A DNA stretch of 64,000 bases, taken from Dipylidium caninum. Its lineage: Eukaryota; Platyhelminthes; Cestoda; Cyclophyllidea; Dipylidiidae. The stretch is from NCBI GenBank assembly GCA_017562135.1, contig QEYB01000182.1:1-64000 (forward strand). Direction: 5' to 3'. A program made the position numbers and the translations under genes. Below are positions 39,077 through 51,562 of this stretch, in pieces. Every line of letters starts with the position of its first letter. Position 1 is the stretch's first letter. The notes beneath the pieces were generated by a model, which worked only from the letters and a program-made list of their open reading frames with translations, had not been told where the DNA came from and ran no database searches.

Positions 39077-40337
39077 GATTTGAGCATCTGATCTTACCTG
39101 TTAATAATATTACCATCCGCTGTGGATTTTATCTAATATAGTATCGCTAACGATTAACAGTGTTGAAGTTTGGTTTCAAATAATACTAATGCGCTAGTGG
39201 TATGGTAAAGGTAGTGGCGAACGCAGGGAAATTTTTAATTGACGTCTTATTATTTCATTTTAACGTATGCTCATTCAAAGCCTGTTGTGTATTCGGCATA
39301 CGTTACTAACGTATAAGGGAGTTGCATATATAGCCAGCTCTCCCCCATTTCTCGAGTAAATTCTTCTCTAACCAATTTTCCATCCAGTCAATGAATCACG
39401 ATCTTCATGGAGCACGGGGTATCATTATGCACGTGTAGCCTTCCAGTGCTAAAAATTACCCTAGAAATGATTTCATCTGCCCTCCCTCATTTGGCAAATT
39501 CTCGAGCATGAAGAAAAGATTTACGCCTAATGGCTAGACCATATTTACTTGTGAATTGTATTAGTTAAGACAAACATGTGTTCAGTACTGGTTGAGCAGA
39601 ATTTATGGAGAATGAGTAATATCCATACACGTAATGCCAAATCACCCCACCGCCCTATAATTCAATAAGTAGTAAGTGTCCGCATGGTTTTCACTACAAT
39701 AAACGCATTTATTTGGTCGATTTAGCAGAGACATCGAAGTGAGACGGGGCTATTTATTCAAAATACCTGAATATACTTTCCTTCCCTAAACGGTAATTTG
39801 TCCCTCTTTACCCCTCATCTATGGGGTGACCACGTGTGAGAGCGTCAGAGCAGTTGATACATGAACATGTAGAGGGGTATTTGTAGCACAAATACATATT
39901 AATACAGTATCAATAATAAGTGCGATAGTCATTGTTAATAATAGACTTTTTGTATCCTTTGACATTGCACCTCACATTTACTGGATTTGTGGCTTCATAC
40001 GTAGGTTGTTGGGATGCCCACACGGCGAATAAGTAGGGTGTGTTGATTAAAACAAGCAAGAGATCAGATGCCGCTAGTCAAAAAAATGAAAACTAGAGCA
40101 GATGTGGCTAGATGGCATCGGAGAAATGTGGAATGTGCAAATAATGCTGGTTAGGCTTTATCATGTGTATATATGTGTGCTCGTGCCATTGACGGTGTAA
40201 CCTCCCGAAAAATCTACCACAACAAAGGAGAAGGAGAGGGAGGGAGGGAGGCGGAGAGTGGCGGTTGTGGTGGTGAGAAGGGGATGGCAGGGAAAGGGAA
40301 GGAAAGGAGTGGAAAACCATGAAATAGTGAGAGATAG

Positions 40338-40370
40338 CTAGATAGGTAGGCAGATAGATAGATAGATAGG
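40338..40370. repeat. (GATA)n microsatellite
   Basis: Imperfect GATA tetranucleotide repeat just beyond the 3' end of the BEN gene, ending with four clean copies. Confidence 0.7.
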
Positions 40371-40439
40371 CTCATGCTTATGAAAATGCCGCAAAGACAA
40401 GTTTTTGTGCCTTTGTTCCAGCATGCCCAGGCTTACTCC

Positions 40440-43400
40440 TCAAATAGGGCTTCCACTACCGCTTGGGGTGCCCCCAAGATGCACATTAGACCCCGTATTT
40501 TCGGTACTAGTTGAGGAGGAATTAGTTGCAGTCAGGGGCGAGAGAGGATTCGTCTTGAAGGGGGGCCAAAACGATGGAGGAGGCGGCGGCGGCGGCGGCG
40601 CAGGAGGAGGAGGAAGAGACGGAGTGGGATATTTAGGTGGAAGCTTCTTCGGTCCCCTCACACGACTTCGCTGGTTGTTTGCCACCCGTCGAGCTTGAAC
40701 GCAGACGTCTGTCATACAAAGGTTGATGGATCCCGTCTTCAACTGAGGATGTCGTTTCCTGATATAGGCTGCAAATGAAGCATTGAAAAGGTGAGGTCCA
40801 GCACATGTTAATCTTCATGGAATACACAAGCAGATGTGATTGAGGATAAACCCGCCACGAAACATACACCGGCATTTTCTGAGTTCTATTAGGCACCTGG
40901 CATTTGACGTCGCGTGAAAGGTCTCTTAAATCGTTCACCCAAGTGACTCCTCATTTGAGGAGGGTTCGCCACCCAGCCGCCCAGACGCTGATGTGTGCAC
41001 GCTGAGAAACCAACTGACACGTGAGGAGCTCCGAGTGCAGTTGCCGAACTCTCCAAACAGAGGGCAGGTTGTCCCACGTCCGGAGTGTCACTTTGATGAG
41101 GCTGCTGTTACCTCTGGAAGTAGCGTGTGAGGGACACGGGGACGGAGCAACCGGAGTGGAAATTGAGTGGAAAATATTTGGTAGTAGTACGACACCGTAC
41201 TGTTTGCGTCGATTCCGTCAAAATCGGCACGAGGTGACAGAGAATTCGTGCTAAAAGGTGGACCACGAGTCGCGTGCAAGCTCTCCTACCAACTTGCATG
41301 ACGGCGCGTTCATGGGCTCGATGCTAATCTCCACTGTCCCACCATCATCCATGTCCGCCCACAGAGTGGGGTTAATGCGTGCGGCCGAGAGCCGGCAAAT
41401 GTCTAAATGACTTGGCCGGACACGCAAGCCCTGCCGCCCACCCGCCCGCGGGCCCGTCTCACCCTCGCCCCTCTCCTCTCTCCCCTCGCCCTCCGCCCTC
41501 CGCCCTCCTATCCGCTTCATGTGTTCTCGCTATAAAATGCTTTGACCGTCCGCCTGTTGTCGAATTTGTTGCTCGGACAGGCAAATGTGGTAGACGGAGT
41601 AAGTGTCACTCTCGTATGTACGAGACGGTCTCCTGCTGTATGAAAATGGGGACTTCTAAACGAGGCGACAACGCAGATAGGTCGGTGACGAATCTCGTCT
41701 CCCCAGTTTCTTACGGGCTCACCCACTTTACGGTCTCTTCCCCTCATGAAATCAGGCGCTATTTTCCCCGGGAGATAGGATCTCTCGATAAACGCGAATT
41801 CAGTCTGTCCACATTCCTGGGCCAAACATTGCGACCTATTTGGCTCATAACCCATGTCATTTGGTTAAAGCTTCGATGTGTATCTCAATTGCAGTTCAGA
41901 TGGGGTGGGTTCAGGTGGACTTCAACAGTGACCACCTCATTATTCCTCTCTCCCCGCATCGCATGTCCAGGATGCTCTGTCCGCCACGTCGCCGAAAAGA
42001 CCCTGCGGTTTGGGTTAACGCAACCCCGACACGTCCGCATGACTTAATTCCCCTTCCTCTTCCCACTTGGAGGAAAAAAATTGATCTCCTCTGCTCCAGT
42101 TTATTTTAACAATCCTCGGTGCATGCCTGTGTGTGTGTGTGTGTGTATGGGGAGTTTATCTTAATTTGCTCGTTTTTCGCAACTGTAGGCACTTGCGTGA
42201 TCGCGCGTGCGCACGTGCAACCCCGTGTATCGCGCATGTTTTTTTATTTGATGTGTGTGTGTGTGTGTGGGATTGTTCTCGTCTCCCTCAGCCCCTCCCT
42301 CCCCACCTCCCCCTGTCCCGTCTGAGGCCGAAAACGCACCGCACTAAGTGAAACAAATAGCCGATTTCCCTCGTTCCCCCGAGCTTCTAGATCTTCCGCG
42401 GTGGTGGCTGTGGTGGCCGGGCCGGCGGGGGCGGCGGTGCAGCTGCTGATACCACTCCTATTCCTGCAACTTCCGAGGCAGCTGATATGAGCTTTGTTTG
42501 GGCTGAGAGTTAATCAGGCGAAATGTTCTCCTTAAGCCTGTGGGCCATTCACACCCACCGACGCACAGACACACTCGTTCATCCGTGCACGCACGAATGA
42601 GAACTGATTTTTCCCTCTGGAATACCACGCGGTCACACTGGTGGAGTACAATTGAGGGAGGTGTTATTGGAAGCCCTCAGGGACCGCGGCATGGGTGCAA
42701 TTTCCCCCTTCCTCGCCAGAGTGCCCGGGTCACCAGTGTGTGACGTGCTGGGTGGCAGCGGTTGTCGAGAAACATTTTCATCCACGAGCACCGTCAACTG
42801 AGTAATCGGACTCTCATGGTTGACGGTAGAGGCTTACGAATCATCTTTGCCCAAAACGTTGATGCGGCAGCTCCCCCATCTCAATGGAAGGTGATTTTTA
42901 CCCTCAACTGCACGACTGTCACCTGATCCACCGCGGATGCTTAACGGTCTGTAACGCATCGAAACCGGCTAAGGCCAATGAATCCATGTGGTGCTGAAGA
43001 AGCCGCCAAGGGATTCCACATTTACTCGACGACGCATTCAAGATGACGCTTTCCCAGTTGATAGGGAGGTGAAAAGCAGCCGACGCTGCCAGGTCTGCCT
43101 TTAGTCGCTGATAGGAGTGGTAAATTCCAGAGTGAAAATGTTAAAACTGGTGATGTTTTCGTGACAACCGAAATTATGGGCCTCATCTTCCTCTCGAGCA
43201 CAGTTCGCACTTAACCGCCCACAAACGAACAAACGCGCCTCAGGAGGGTGTTGAACGCCTCTCGGCTGACTGCTCCCGCCTGCTCAATGACTCGGCACTG
43301 CAGTCGTGAAAAGACCTCTTCGGCCCAGATGGTCTGGTGAACAGATTCAGTTCAATCTGTGACATTCAATCTTTTTCCACTTTGACTTCTTGCTTTCGTA

Positions 43401-45801
43401 GGTGCCTTCTGCGCATCATGCAGCCTGTCGCTTGAGTGTGCACAACAGAGCAGCGGCGAGAGCAAAATTCGCCCAACCTACACTCCTGGCACATGTAGTG
43501 AATTAGACACACTTCCGAAGCTCCAGTGCACATGTTGATGTCCTTCTGATAAGTCAACTAGGTGAAAACATACGCCGCGTTCCTTCGGGGCGGAATGAGG
43601 TGACTGCGACGTTCTTCCCCCGTGCGATGCTGCGTGTCGCCCTCAGGTGTGAGGCGCAACCAGCACTAATTAATTGGAGCTTATCTGCTAGTCACGCCAC
43701 CGCATGCAGCGTGTATGTGGTCACTTCAACTGGCATCCCACTGTCATCGGCCCGTAAAATCAACGCCTTCGTGGCATGCGTGAAGGGCTATTACTCAGAC
43801 GTCGAGAGACAACGCCTTGTTTTAGTGCGTTTCTTCATCGTACACAATCAACTCACGTCCCCCTCTCTCTCTCTTTCTCTCGCTCGCTCGCCGCATGCGC
43901 GCCTACACACAGGTGTGCAGCAGGAAAGATCCTCGTTCGTTACGATCGACTCACCTTTGATGGCCTCGGTGATCTCGGGCTCCAGTCTTTGCTTGTAGAT
44001 GCCTTCCCCCGAGAGTGAGGATGCTGCGAGCTCCTCTTGACTGAAGAAACTCTTCATTAGCAAACGAATGAGACGCGTTGCACTGCCCGACGATTTGATG
44101 ATGAGACTCTGGTAGACCTCCTTGGGCAGCATCACTGAGGGATGCATTTCACTCAGTATTATATGACCCTAAAGCAGAGCACAAAATTATGTTTCCTTCT
44201 GCTTCCTTCACAAATTGCGCCCAGCTCTGTCCCTCATAAAAAATAGATTTGCCGGCATCCCTCGTGTAGATGCAAATCCGCAAAGAATAAGCGATCTGGC
44301 CGCCTATCGTGTTTATCAGTAGTACTCGCCGCCCGAGGTTTCCTTTCTTATTTCCAAATGAGTTCCATGAGAGTAACAAGGCTCCTTTACATTCGCGACA
44401 GTCAGTTGACATGCTTCCTCATCGCAAAAAAAACCTCGAGTACAAATACAATATTGGTGAAATTATGAGAAGCCGGCAAATTCCGTCGAGACTAGAGGTG
44501 AAAAATATTTTCATTTGAATTTAAGTAGTACTTTTTTTAAAGATTTTATTATTTTGGCATGGGAGAGTCGCCTCTCAACCAAAATACAAGAATGCTGCAC
44601 GAAGTAGTTAAGAGTGAATACGGGCCTCTACCAGAGGAGATACACCTTCCCCTTCTTTCCACGCGGTTGGCATTTAACGTGACTGACGGGCATTTCCACT
44701 GGGCTAAGAGCTTTGACTAAACGACGTATCGTTTGGGGAAAGGAGACGCGGCGGAGTCCCCGGGAAGCGCCAACTTTTCTCGGTTAGATTCGGTCCTCTG
44801 TCCATATTAGCGTCCTCCTCTCGTCGTACACACATGCCATCCGTCACCTCATGGCTCTCATCTCATTCCAGTGTTGGAGCTTCTGTCTCGGGTATGCGCG
44901 TCTGCGCACGTCAACACACACACCCACGCACCACCCCAACGGGCTGTCGCGGTGACTTAGCATCGAAGGCCTCCTCACACCACCTATTCAATTAGCCTCG
45001 TGAAGACAGGAAGCGCCCAGGAAGATTGCTTTATTCGCCTGTGTGACAAATTAACGACTGACGAGAGTGAGTAAAAATCGGGGAGAGTCGTCTGCATTCC
45101 TGAGTCGGTAGCGGTTGGCGTTTGACACTCTCATTGCGCCACACCCGATGACGAAGACGAAGGGGGAGAGGTTTTCACAGACCGGGGCGCGCTAAGTGGC
45201 GGCATCCCCACATACACACATTTATATATGTATGGCATATGCACATAAACACACACACACACACAAAACGGCACTTTATAGCTTCATATCACCGCCACAG
45301 GAGCAGTGGCAGCAGAGGCGGTGGCAATAGCAGCATCATTTGGGGATTTGCGTGGGGAGAGGAATTTATGCGCGCTGACAATTAATTTCCTGTGGGATGG
45401 TTTTTTGGAAGTCCTTTCCGCTATGTTGGTGATGGTGATGACTTGAACTGATAAGACACCTCCTCCTCCGCCTGCGCCTGCTCCGCTCCGATTTATTCCC
45501 TTCTGCCTTCCTCTCCTCCTTTCCCTGCTACTCCTGCAGTTCCAGATGCTTCTTCTAAGAAGTTAAGAAGCGGTCTCAGCTATGACCGCGACTGTCACAG
45601 GAACCCGTCTTTTTGTGAGCTCAAATACATCTCTTTCCCCTCTCGCTCTCTCTCGCGTCCCCTCATGCTCTCGGCCTCGCATTCACGCATGCTCCATTCA
45701 TTTGACACTCTCAAAGTCTGACGCGCCAGTGTTCATGTTTGGTAGCCCCCTCCTCATCCACCATCCGGGCACGAGGCCCCTCCTGTCAAGTCGGAAACAC
45801 T

Positions 45802-45833
<32 letters not shown>

Positions 45834-48800
45834 TTCGCTTTCCGAGTGTCCGCCTGTTGTGCTCGCCCCTTCTTGACCAGCGCTAATTGCTCCAATTATC
45901 ACCATGCTCATTTGCCTTTCCAGTGGAGAGGTGAAAAGTGAAATCAGTGGAAGGTACCAGCATACTCAACAAAGGTGGCATGCACTTCTCTCGGCTAAAG
46001 TCCATCCGTCATCTCGGCAAAGGCATGCCCCTAGCCCGTTGCGTACACACACAAAAACATCACAATATTCCCTTGTTAAGAAGTACCATTCATTTGCATA
46101 TCAGGGCGGAGGATGTACTTCAAGCCGCCGGCTACGAGTAAAGGCATACCAGACTAATAATATCAGTGCATAAACGGCGAGGTAAATTCATTAGGGCAGT
46201 GATTGAAGACAGTGACACGAAGCAGCCTGTCAAACCTGGTGACAAGTATTTGTGTGCGTGTGTCTGTGTGTGTATGTGTGTGGATGAGTGTGCAAGTATT
46301 CATCACAGGCGAGGTGACAGGGTGTAGTTTCAATTTTGACTGCTCGCGCGTCATGTTTGATGCCAGAGTGTGGGGAGGCAGGGCCGAACGAACCAGCAAT
46401 TGACGGAAGGCAGATTCGTGAGGTGGGAGAGAGGGATTCTGGCATCACTCACTTCTGGGTGGATGTTTTTTCCCCGCCTCCCTCCTCCCACCGCCGCCTG
46501 TAGGCCTGTGTGCGCCCGTGGCAGCCTGCTGTTTGCGTGAGTGCGTACGTGCATGTCAAGTGGCACTCTCTGGTGTGACAGATTGAATGGGAAAAGAGCT
46601 ATCGTAGATGTCATCTCACTCGACGACGTGGCCGTCTGCAGTTGCAACTTCAGCCACAGCTGCCGCTGCAGCTCGAAATGATGAGTTGTTATCGCACGAC
46701 GAACATCACTCCATCACATTCACACACACACACACACACACACGTCACTCGTTTCTGCGTTCCCATCGCCTCCCCGTCTCCTCGTCGCCCAACGCACATC
46801 TCCTCAATCTACCTCCCTCTCCACATTTTACAATGTCTCTTTTTTTAATAACCTGCAAAACAAACAATGTCGTCCGAACCACGATCTATTAGGGTGCGGA
46901 AGCAGTGGTCCCATCCATTGACAGGCCGCTATTGCCAACGAGTCTGAGGCCCTGTCTCTCGAGCTGTGGGCCCACATTTGTGTCCTGGCCAAACTTAGGC
47001 AAAACGTTGGTAGACCCTCGGAACAAGACACTTCTGGGTGTAATCGTCGGGAGACGACGAGGCAGCGGTTCAATCCGACCGCGGGGGAACCGCCCTCCGA
47101 GGTCGGCGGAGTGCCGAGCCACCCGTCGCCGCGGCTTCGTGTGCGCTCCTCGAGACGCTGATCCCACTGCCGCCTCGGCGTCGTGGGGACGCCGGGATGA
47201 TTGCAAGGCACATCAAGGGGTTTTCGTGAATGTGTACGTGAAGAAGTCTTATTCATGGCCTACCGAGTACGTCGACTGGCTAAATGGTCTGCCATCATGC
47301 GTGCAAATCTACGGGGCCTTACATGTGTACGAGCGCTGGAATGCTTTTAAATGTGCCTTCAGAGCCTTCTTCAGAATTAGGGGGCCTTCAGAGGGTCGAG
47401 TTATCCGCACGAAAAGCATAAAACTTGTCTCTCTCTGTACATAAGGTCACCGGTATGGCAAACGAACACACATTATCCGGGCACCAATCGATGCACCTCC
47501 TCTAGACGAAAGTACTGAACCTTTGAATGCGACGTGTTTGATCCTTCTACCGGCGCCAATCGGAGTACTTTTGTCTACCTGTTGAGGGATTTGATTCACT
47601 GGATGCCTTCAACGCCATCGACGACAATAGCGAGAATGTGGGAGGATGGGAAAGAAAATCAGTGGTATGAGAAAGAGAGGTAGGAGAAAGTGGGAAGGGG
47701 GCGAGAGAGGAGAGTAAAAAGGCGTGTGGCGCGAAAAATTGCGTGTGTACAGAGAGAAGGGGACTTCCACTTTAATTATCCCCTTGAGCGGGGGTGGCGG
47801 GAGCGGGTACAAGTTAATCAGGATTAGTGGCCGTCCGTCGGTGCAGCACGGCACGGCACGCCACGGAACGGCGATGCACGGCGCAGCAGAGGAGGGGAGG
47901 AGGAGGAGGAGATGGAGGTGGAGGAGGAGGAAGAAGAGAGGCAAGAGGCTGATCGTACTGGGTGGTCGCGTTACAATGCGAAGTGATGCGTTACGATGCG
48001 ACGCGGCCGCACATGAATGCAACCCAGAGCCACTCGTAATTTCCCTCTCGCCTCTCCTGCCTCCACCCCTCGGCCCCCTCCGCCTCCCCTCCCCCGCCTC
48101 GTCCCTCTGCCCTCTGCCTCTGCTATGTTGCCTGTCTGCTAGCCTAACTCGCTATCCAACCAACCAAACCACCCACCCGCACACAGACACACAAAGGCAT
48201 TGTTATCGAAATTAAAATGCCACTTGTATTTTGTGCGGTGGTGATTAATAGGGCCACAAACATGAGGTGTTGGCCTAACGGGGAGAGTAGGTGAAATGTT
48301 TGAAGTGATCACCGAGGAGACTGCAGACATCGGACTAATCAACGGGTCCAACGGCAGAAGAACTAGTGGAATGGACTTAACGTGAGGAGCTACAGAGCAA
48401 ACTGTTTTAAGTCTCACTAGTGAGCATATTTTATCCTTTTTACGATGAATATTTGAAAGTTGAAGTGTGCGAAGGTAAGAGGAGTGAGATTCGTGGGCTG
48501 GAAGAACGTTGGGATGCGAGGCTGGGCCGACAGAGTTGGCCGTGGCCCAGTCGACCCACGCTTAAGACTGGCCGCACCTTCGACGTCCTCGCTTTCCCCG
48601 TGCGACCCGATACGTGGAGGCTGCTGTGGGAGTTTCGGTATATCTCTCCTCCCCCAGCCCCCGTTCCCCGTCCTCCGCACCGACATGTGGTAGGCGAGAT
48701 CCTGTTAGCTCGACCAACAGTAAACAGGTGCTAATGCAGGGGTGAGCTTTCCTCAGAAACCGTCCGCTGCAGTCCCACCGAAGTTGCACATCTCGGGGTC

Positions 48801-50164
48801 CGGTTGCAAGGTGCAAGCGAGGATCTGACAAATTCACTGGTGCTAGCCGATGCGACGCGGCCCCAACGAGCAGCGAGAGGAGCGGATGAGAGAGAAGCAC
48901 ATTGGATTGCAAGCTCCCGAAGGACGACAACTTCCGAGGAGCCGACCTCAATGCTATGGCGCCGTGAAGGGTGAAGGACAAGTCTCTTCATAACGAGGCT
49001 TCGCCCTCCACTAACCCCGACGCAGGACGGCCCCCGTAAACTGATGTCCTTTCTCTGAGTTAATCGTCCTTCCTGCACGTCTTGTTGTGTCACAACTGCA
49101 TCGGTGGTGCTCGTGGTTAGAGGAGCATTTGGTTAATCATCCGTTACTTTCACCTACGAACGCTTCCTCTACTGCGGCCATCAGGCGAGAAGAGGACAAT
49201 TTGCACGAGAAGGAGGAAGAAATTCTTCGAGGAGAACGTGAGAATACGCGGGTGGAGGGGAGGGGAGACGCGAAAGGCTGAGGGAGGGAGGTAGGGAGGG
49301 AGGGAAGGAAGGAAGGAAGGAAGGAAGCAGAGCAGCAGTCGTGGGTGACACCTCTCATGCAGAGGGGCAGACGGGTAGGTGAGCGAGCGAATGAGCGAAA
49401 GAGGGTGACACGACCCACCGGAGGCACGGTGGCGACGGGCTGCAGAGGCCGGTGGGTTCGGTTTCCCCTTTCCATCCCCCCCTTCCCATTTGTCGCTCCA
49501 CGTCTCCACGTCCCCACCTCGTCTTCCCGAGGAGACAGAATCAGGCGCCTTGATGACAGCACTCCCATGTGTCACCTCGTCAGCTGCAGTTAAGTCGAGT
49601 GGCATTTGTGGTGTTGTGGGTGTGCGTACATCTGTGAAAGCATGATTGACTACTGCTGCTTGTCAACATAGTGGAAAAAGGCAAACAAACAAGCAAACAG
49701 CTCACTCCGCAATGGTTTCAATGTAAAGTCTCCAGGCGTGACAGTAGGGTGCACCTTTCCGTCGTGCTCGAGATACACACATGCCTGCATACTCTCGCAT
49801 GCACATGCACGTGCCTCAGTCACATGCAACAGAGGAATTCTCTGACTCGAGGGGATGGAGAGGCCATGGCTGTTAAAAATTTCCCACATGCTCCGCGTAA
49901 GCCATTGTTGTTCCTCCACTCGCCCAACTTCCCCCCTACAAATCGCGTGTGTGCCTGTGTCTCCGCCTCTTTCGCCACTTATGTCCCGTAATGCCACATG
50001 TTTCGATGATACTCTACATACACATGAATGATAATTTGAGTCGTCCGAAAAAAAATTTTCATTTCGGGTGACGAACTACCTGACAAATTAGACATGACAG
50101 CATCAGCATCAACAGCAGAAGCAGAAGCGGCAGCGGCAGTCGATGGCATTAATTTTGGCGTCAT
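40440..50164 (-). CDS. BEN-domain protein with proline-rich C-terminus
   Basis: Probable chromatin or transcription factor; BEN domains bind DNA or protein partners in repressors such as BEND, NACC and Insensitive proteins. Four minus-strand exons fit in phase: 50164-50080, 48401-48193, 44168-43955, 40768-40440, giving 278 residues. Exon 1 begins MTPKLMPSTAAAASASAVDA. Exon 2 is Ser/Pro-rich and ends YKWHFNFDNNAF. Exon 3 holds the first half of the BEN domain: HPSVMLPKEVYQSL, SATRLIRLLMKSFFSQEEL, SSLSG, RLEPEITEAIK, with an excellent GTGAGT donor. Exon 4 completes it (YIRKRHPQLKTGSINLC, VCVQARRVANNQ), then a run of eight prolines and a Ser/Thr-rich tail to the stop. Exons 3 and 4 are well supported; exons 1 and 2 rest on composition, splice sites and phase agreement. 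Introns of about 3.2, 4.0 and 1.7 kb are GC-rich and repeat-rich, unlike all other genes here. Confidence 0.72.
42128..42146. repeat. (TG)n microsatellite
   Basis: About nine TG dinucleotides in the 3.2-kb BEN-gene intron; a second run lies about 100 bp further. Confidence 0.85.
42252..42269. repeat. (TG)n microsatellite
   Basis: A nine-copy TG run, in the same orientation as the neighbouring one at 42128-42146, within the same BEN-gene intron. Confidence 0.85.
43863..43893. repeat. (CT)n and (CGCT)n pyrimidine-rich repeat
   Basis: Low-complexity CT repeat running into a CGCT tetramer repeat, about 60 bp inside the donor side of the large BEN-gene intron. Confidence 0.7.
45249..45265. repeat. 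(CA)n microsatellite
   Basis: About eight CA dinucleotides, inside the 4-kb BEN-gene intron. Confidence 0.85.
45802..45827. repeat. (CA)n microsatellite
   Basis: Thirteen uninterrupted CA dinucleotides, the longest clean CA run in the window; a good candidate for length polymorphism. Confidence 0.9.
46250..46282. repeat. Imperfect (TG)n tract
   Basis: Interrupted alternating TG/CG/TA purine-pyrimidine run in the BEN-gene intron. Confidence 0.7.
46721..46743. repeat. (CA)n microsatellite
   Basis: About eleven CA dinucleotides in the 4-kb BEN-gene intron. Confidence 0.9.
47845..47945. repeat. (CACGG)n pentamer followed by (GGA)n purine tract
   Basis: Short CACGG-type pentamer copies at 47845-47882 run into a long GGA-rich purine tract at about 47890-47942. 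The strand asymmetry is extreme and explains the artefactual Arg/Glu-rich frames here. Confidence 0.7.
49281..49326. repeat. (GGGA)n / (GGAA)n purine repeat
   Basis: GGGA copies grade into GGAA copies over about 45 bp, in the 1.7-kb BEN-gene intron. Confidence 0.85.
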
Positions 50165-51462
50165 GTCAAGTGGGGAGGGCAGACGATGCGGGCGTGCGGT
50201 CAAGGCGGTTGGACCTGCCCATTGTGGGCAGAAATAAACTCGAGTGTTGCACCCTCCTTTTTTCGCCTTCCCATCTGACGGTGGCTCCGCAAATCGCGCC
50301 TAAAGTGTGCCCTCGTGATGAGGGTTGAAAAGCACTTACGCATACCGATTGTGGTGTGTACATGCGTGGAATCCATTAAGAAGGAGCATGTGTTAACGCG
50401 AAGGTGTCGACTACAGAGCCATAAAAAGGCGGAAAACGCCTGCTCACACTTAATCTTGATATTATCTCACCGATTTAAGATGTTGGCGTACGCGGGTGTG
50501 TATGTGTGTGTGTGAGTGGGTGCCTTCGCAACTTTCCTTGATAACCAGCTTATAATTCCAACTCGCCTGAAGGCAGTAGAAGTTTGAATATCATAAGTAG
50601 TCGTGGATAATAAAAGATATGTCGAATGCACGAGAGGTGGGAAACTTTGTGTACTTCTAAGGCAGTAGGAAATGAGTCTGATGGACTTGAGCAGTCTGTC
50701 TGGGGTGTGCGAAAAATGCTCTCAGTCGTGTCTATCCTCATCGTTTTCTCACTTCTCGATCATCCACCACCACTTCCTCCGTCATTTCCTCCCTCTCCAT
50801 TCTAAGGCATGACTTAGCCGGAGACTGTATAATTCCCTGTATTACATGAAGGTACATGTGCGTTTTATTGCGACAAGTAAGGAAGATTGACGAGGAAGTT
50901 GATTAGGTTGTTGGACGCTCATCAAGAGAGAGAGGGCGAGAGAGATTGAGAAAGCTAGAGAGCAAACACTTTAGTGACTGCAGCTGCAGCACTTCTGTAG
51001 AAGGTAATAGTAGGAGGGAGCCGTAACAAGCCGAATGCGGCACTTAATCATACAAATGCATTCGGGAAAAAGCATAGGCTGTTGGCTGGCATCTGTTAAG
51101 AGTGGGGCAGGCGAATATTTCTGTCGATTAAAATTAGTCTCCGTGGTTACTTCAATTGGAGGTAGGTTTGAAAAGCGTCGCCTACCACCCTGCGCCTCGC
51201 TCTCTCTACAGCCTCTTTCCTCATTTTTTCATTCTTTATGTGGGAAAAACAAGGACTTCACACGAACAGACGCAACCCCGTAGAAAGCTGGCGAAGGGGA
51301 AGGCCCGATGGCATGAATGGACAGCGTAGACGGGAAAAAATATGCCTCATTCGCTTTGAAAGCCTGTAACAAAGTGAGTGAAGAGAGAAACCAAACGGAG
51401 CGTGTCCGGTTGCCCCGTGGGGGGCCTTCTGTGTCGACTTTGAAATTACCGCAGGTGCGTGC

Positions 51463-51496
51463 GTGCGTACGTGTGTCCGTGCACGCACGTACGCAC
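51463..51496. repeat. Inverted repeat in GC-rich alternating sequence
   Basis: Perfect 11-bp arms (GTGCGTACGTG at 51463-51473 and its reverse complement at 51486-51496) are separated by 12 bases and could form a hairpin or cruciform. Alternating purine-pyrimidine GC/AC sequence follows at about 51530-51562. Confidence 0.75.
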
Positions 51497-51529
51497 TTGC
51501 TTCCATTCAGCGCCGCGCACGGGACGGCG

Positions 51530-51562
51530 CGCGCGCGCACACACGCACGCACACACGCACAG
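51530..51562. repeat. (GC)n-(AC)n alternating purine-pyrimidine tract
   Basis: A GCGCGCGC core passing into ACAC and ACGC copies. This is classic Z-DNA-prone sequence, next to the inverted repeat at 51463-51496. Confidence 0.75.

Noticed and set aside
41379..42047. 222-codon plus-strand frame
   Set aside because: GC-rich, Pro/Arg composition changing abruptly, overlapping minus frames of similar length, inside the BEN-gene intron; no domain.
44149..44412. 87-codon minus-strand frame directly before BEN exon 3 (NLGRRVLLINTIGG...)
   Set aside because: It could be spliced in phase with exon 3 using a weak donor, but the exon at 48193-48401 also joins in phase with better composition; no family match.
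46828..47444. Overlapping 142- and 179-codon frames on opposite strands in a GC-rich patch
   Set aside because: Frames open on both strands are a GC effect; no motif, and I could not match the segment to rRNA.
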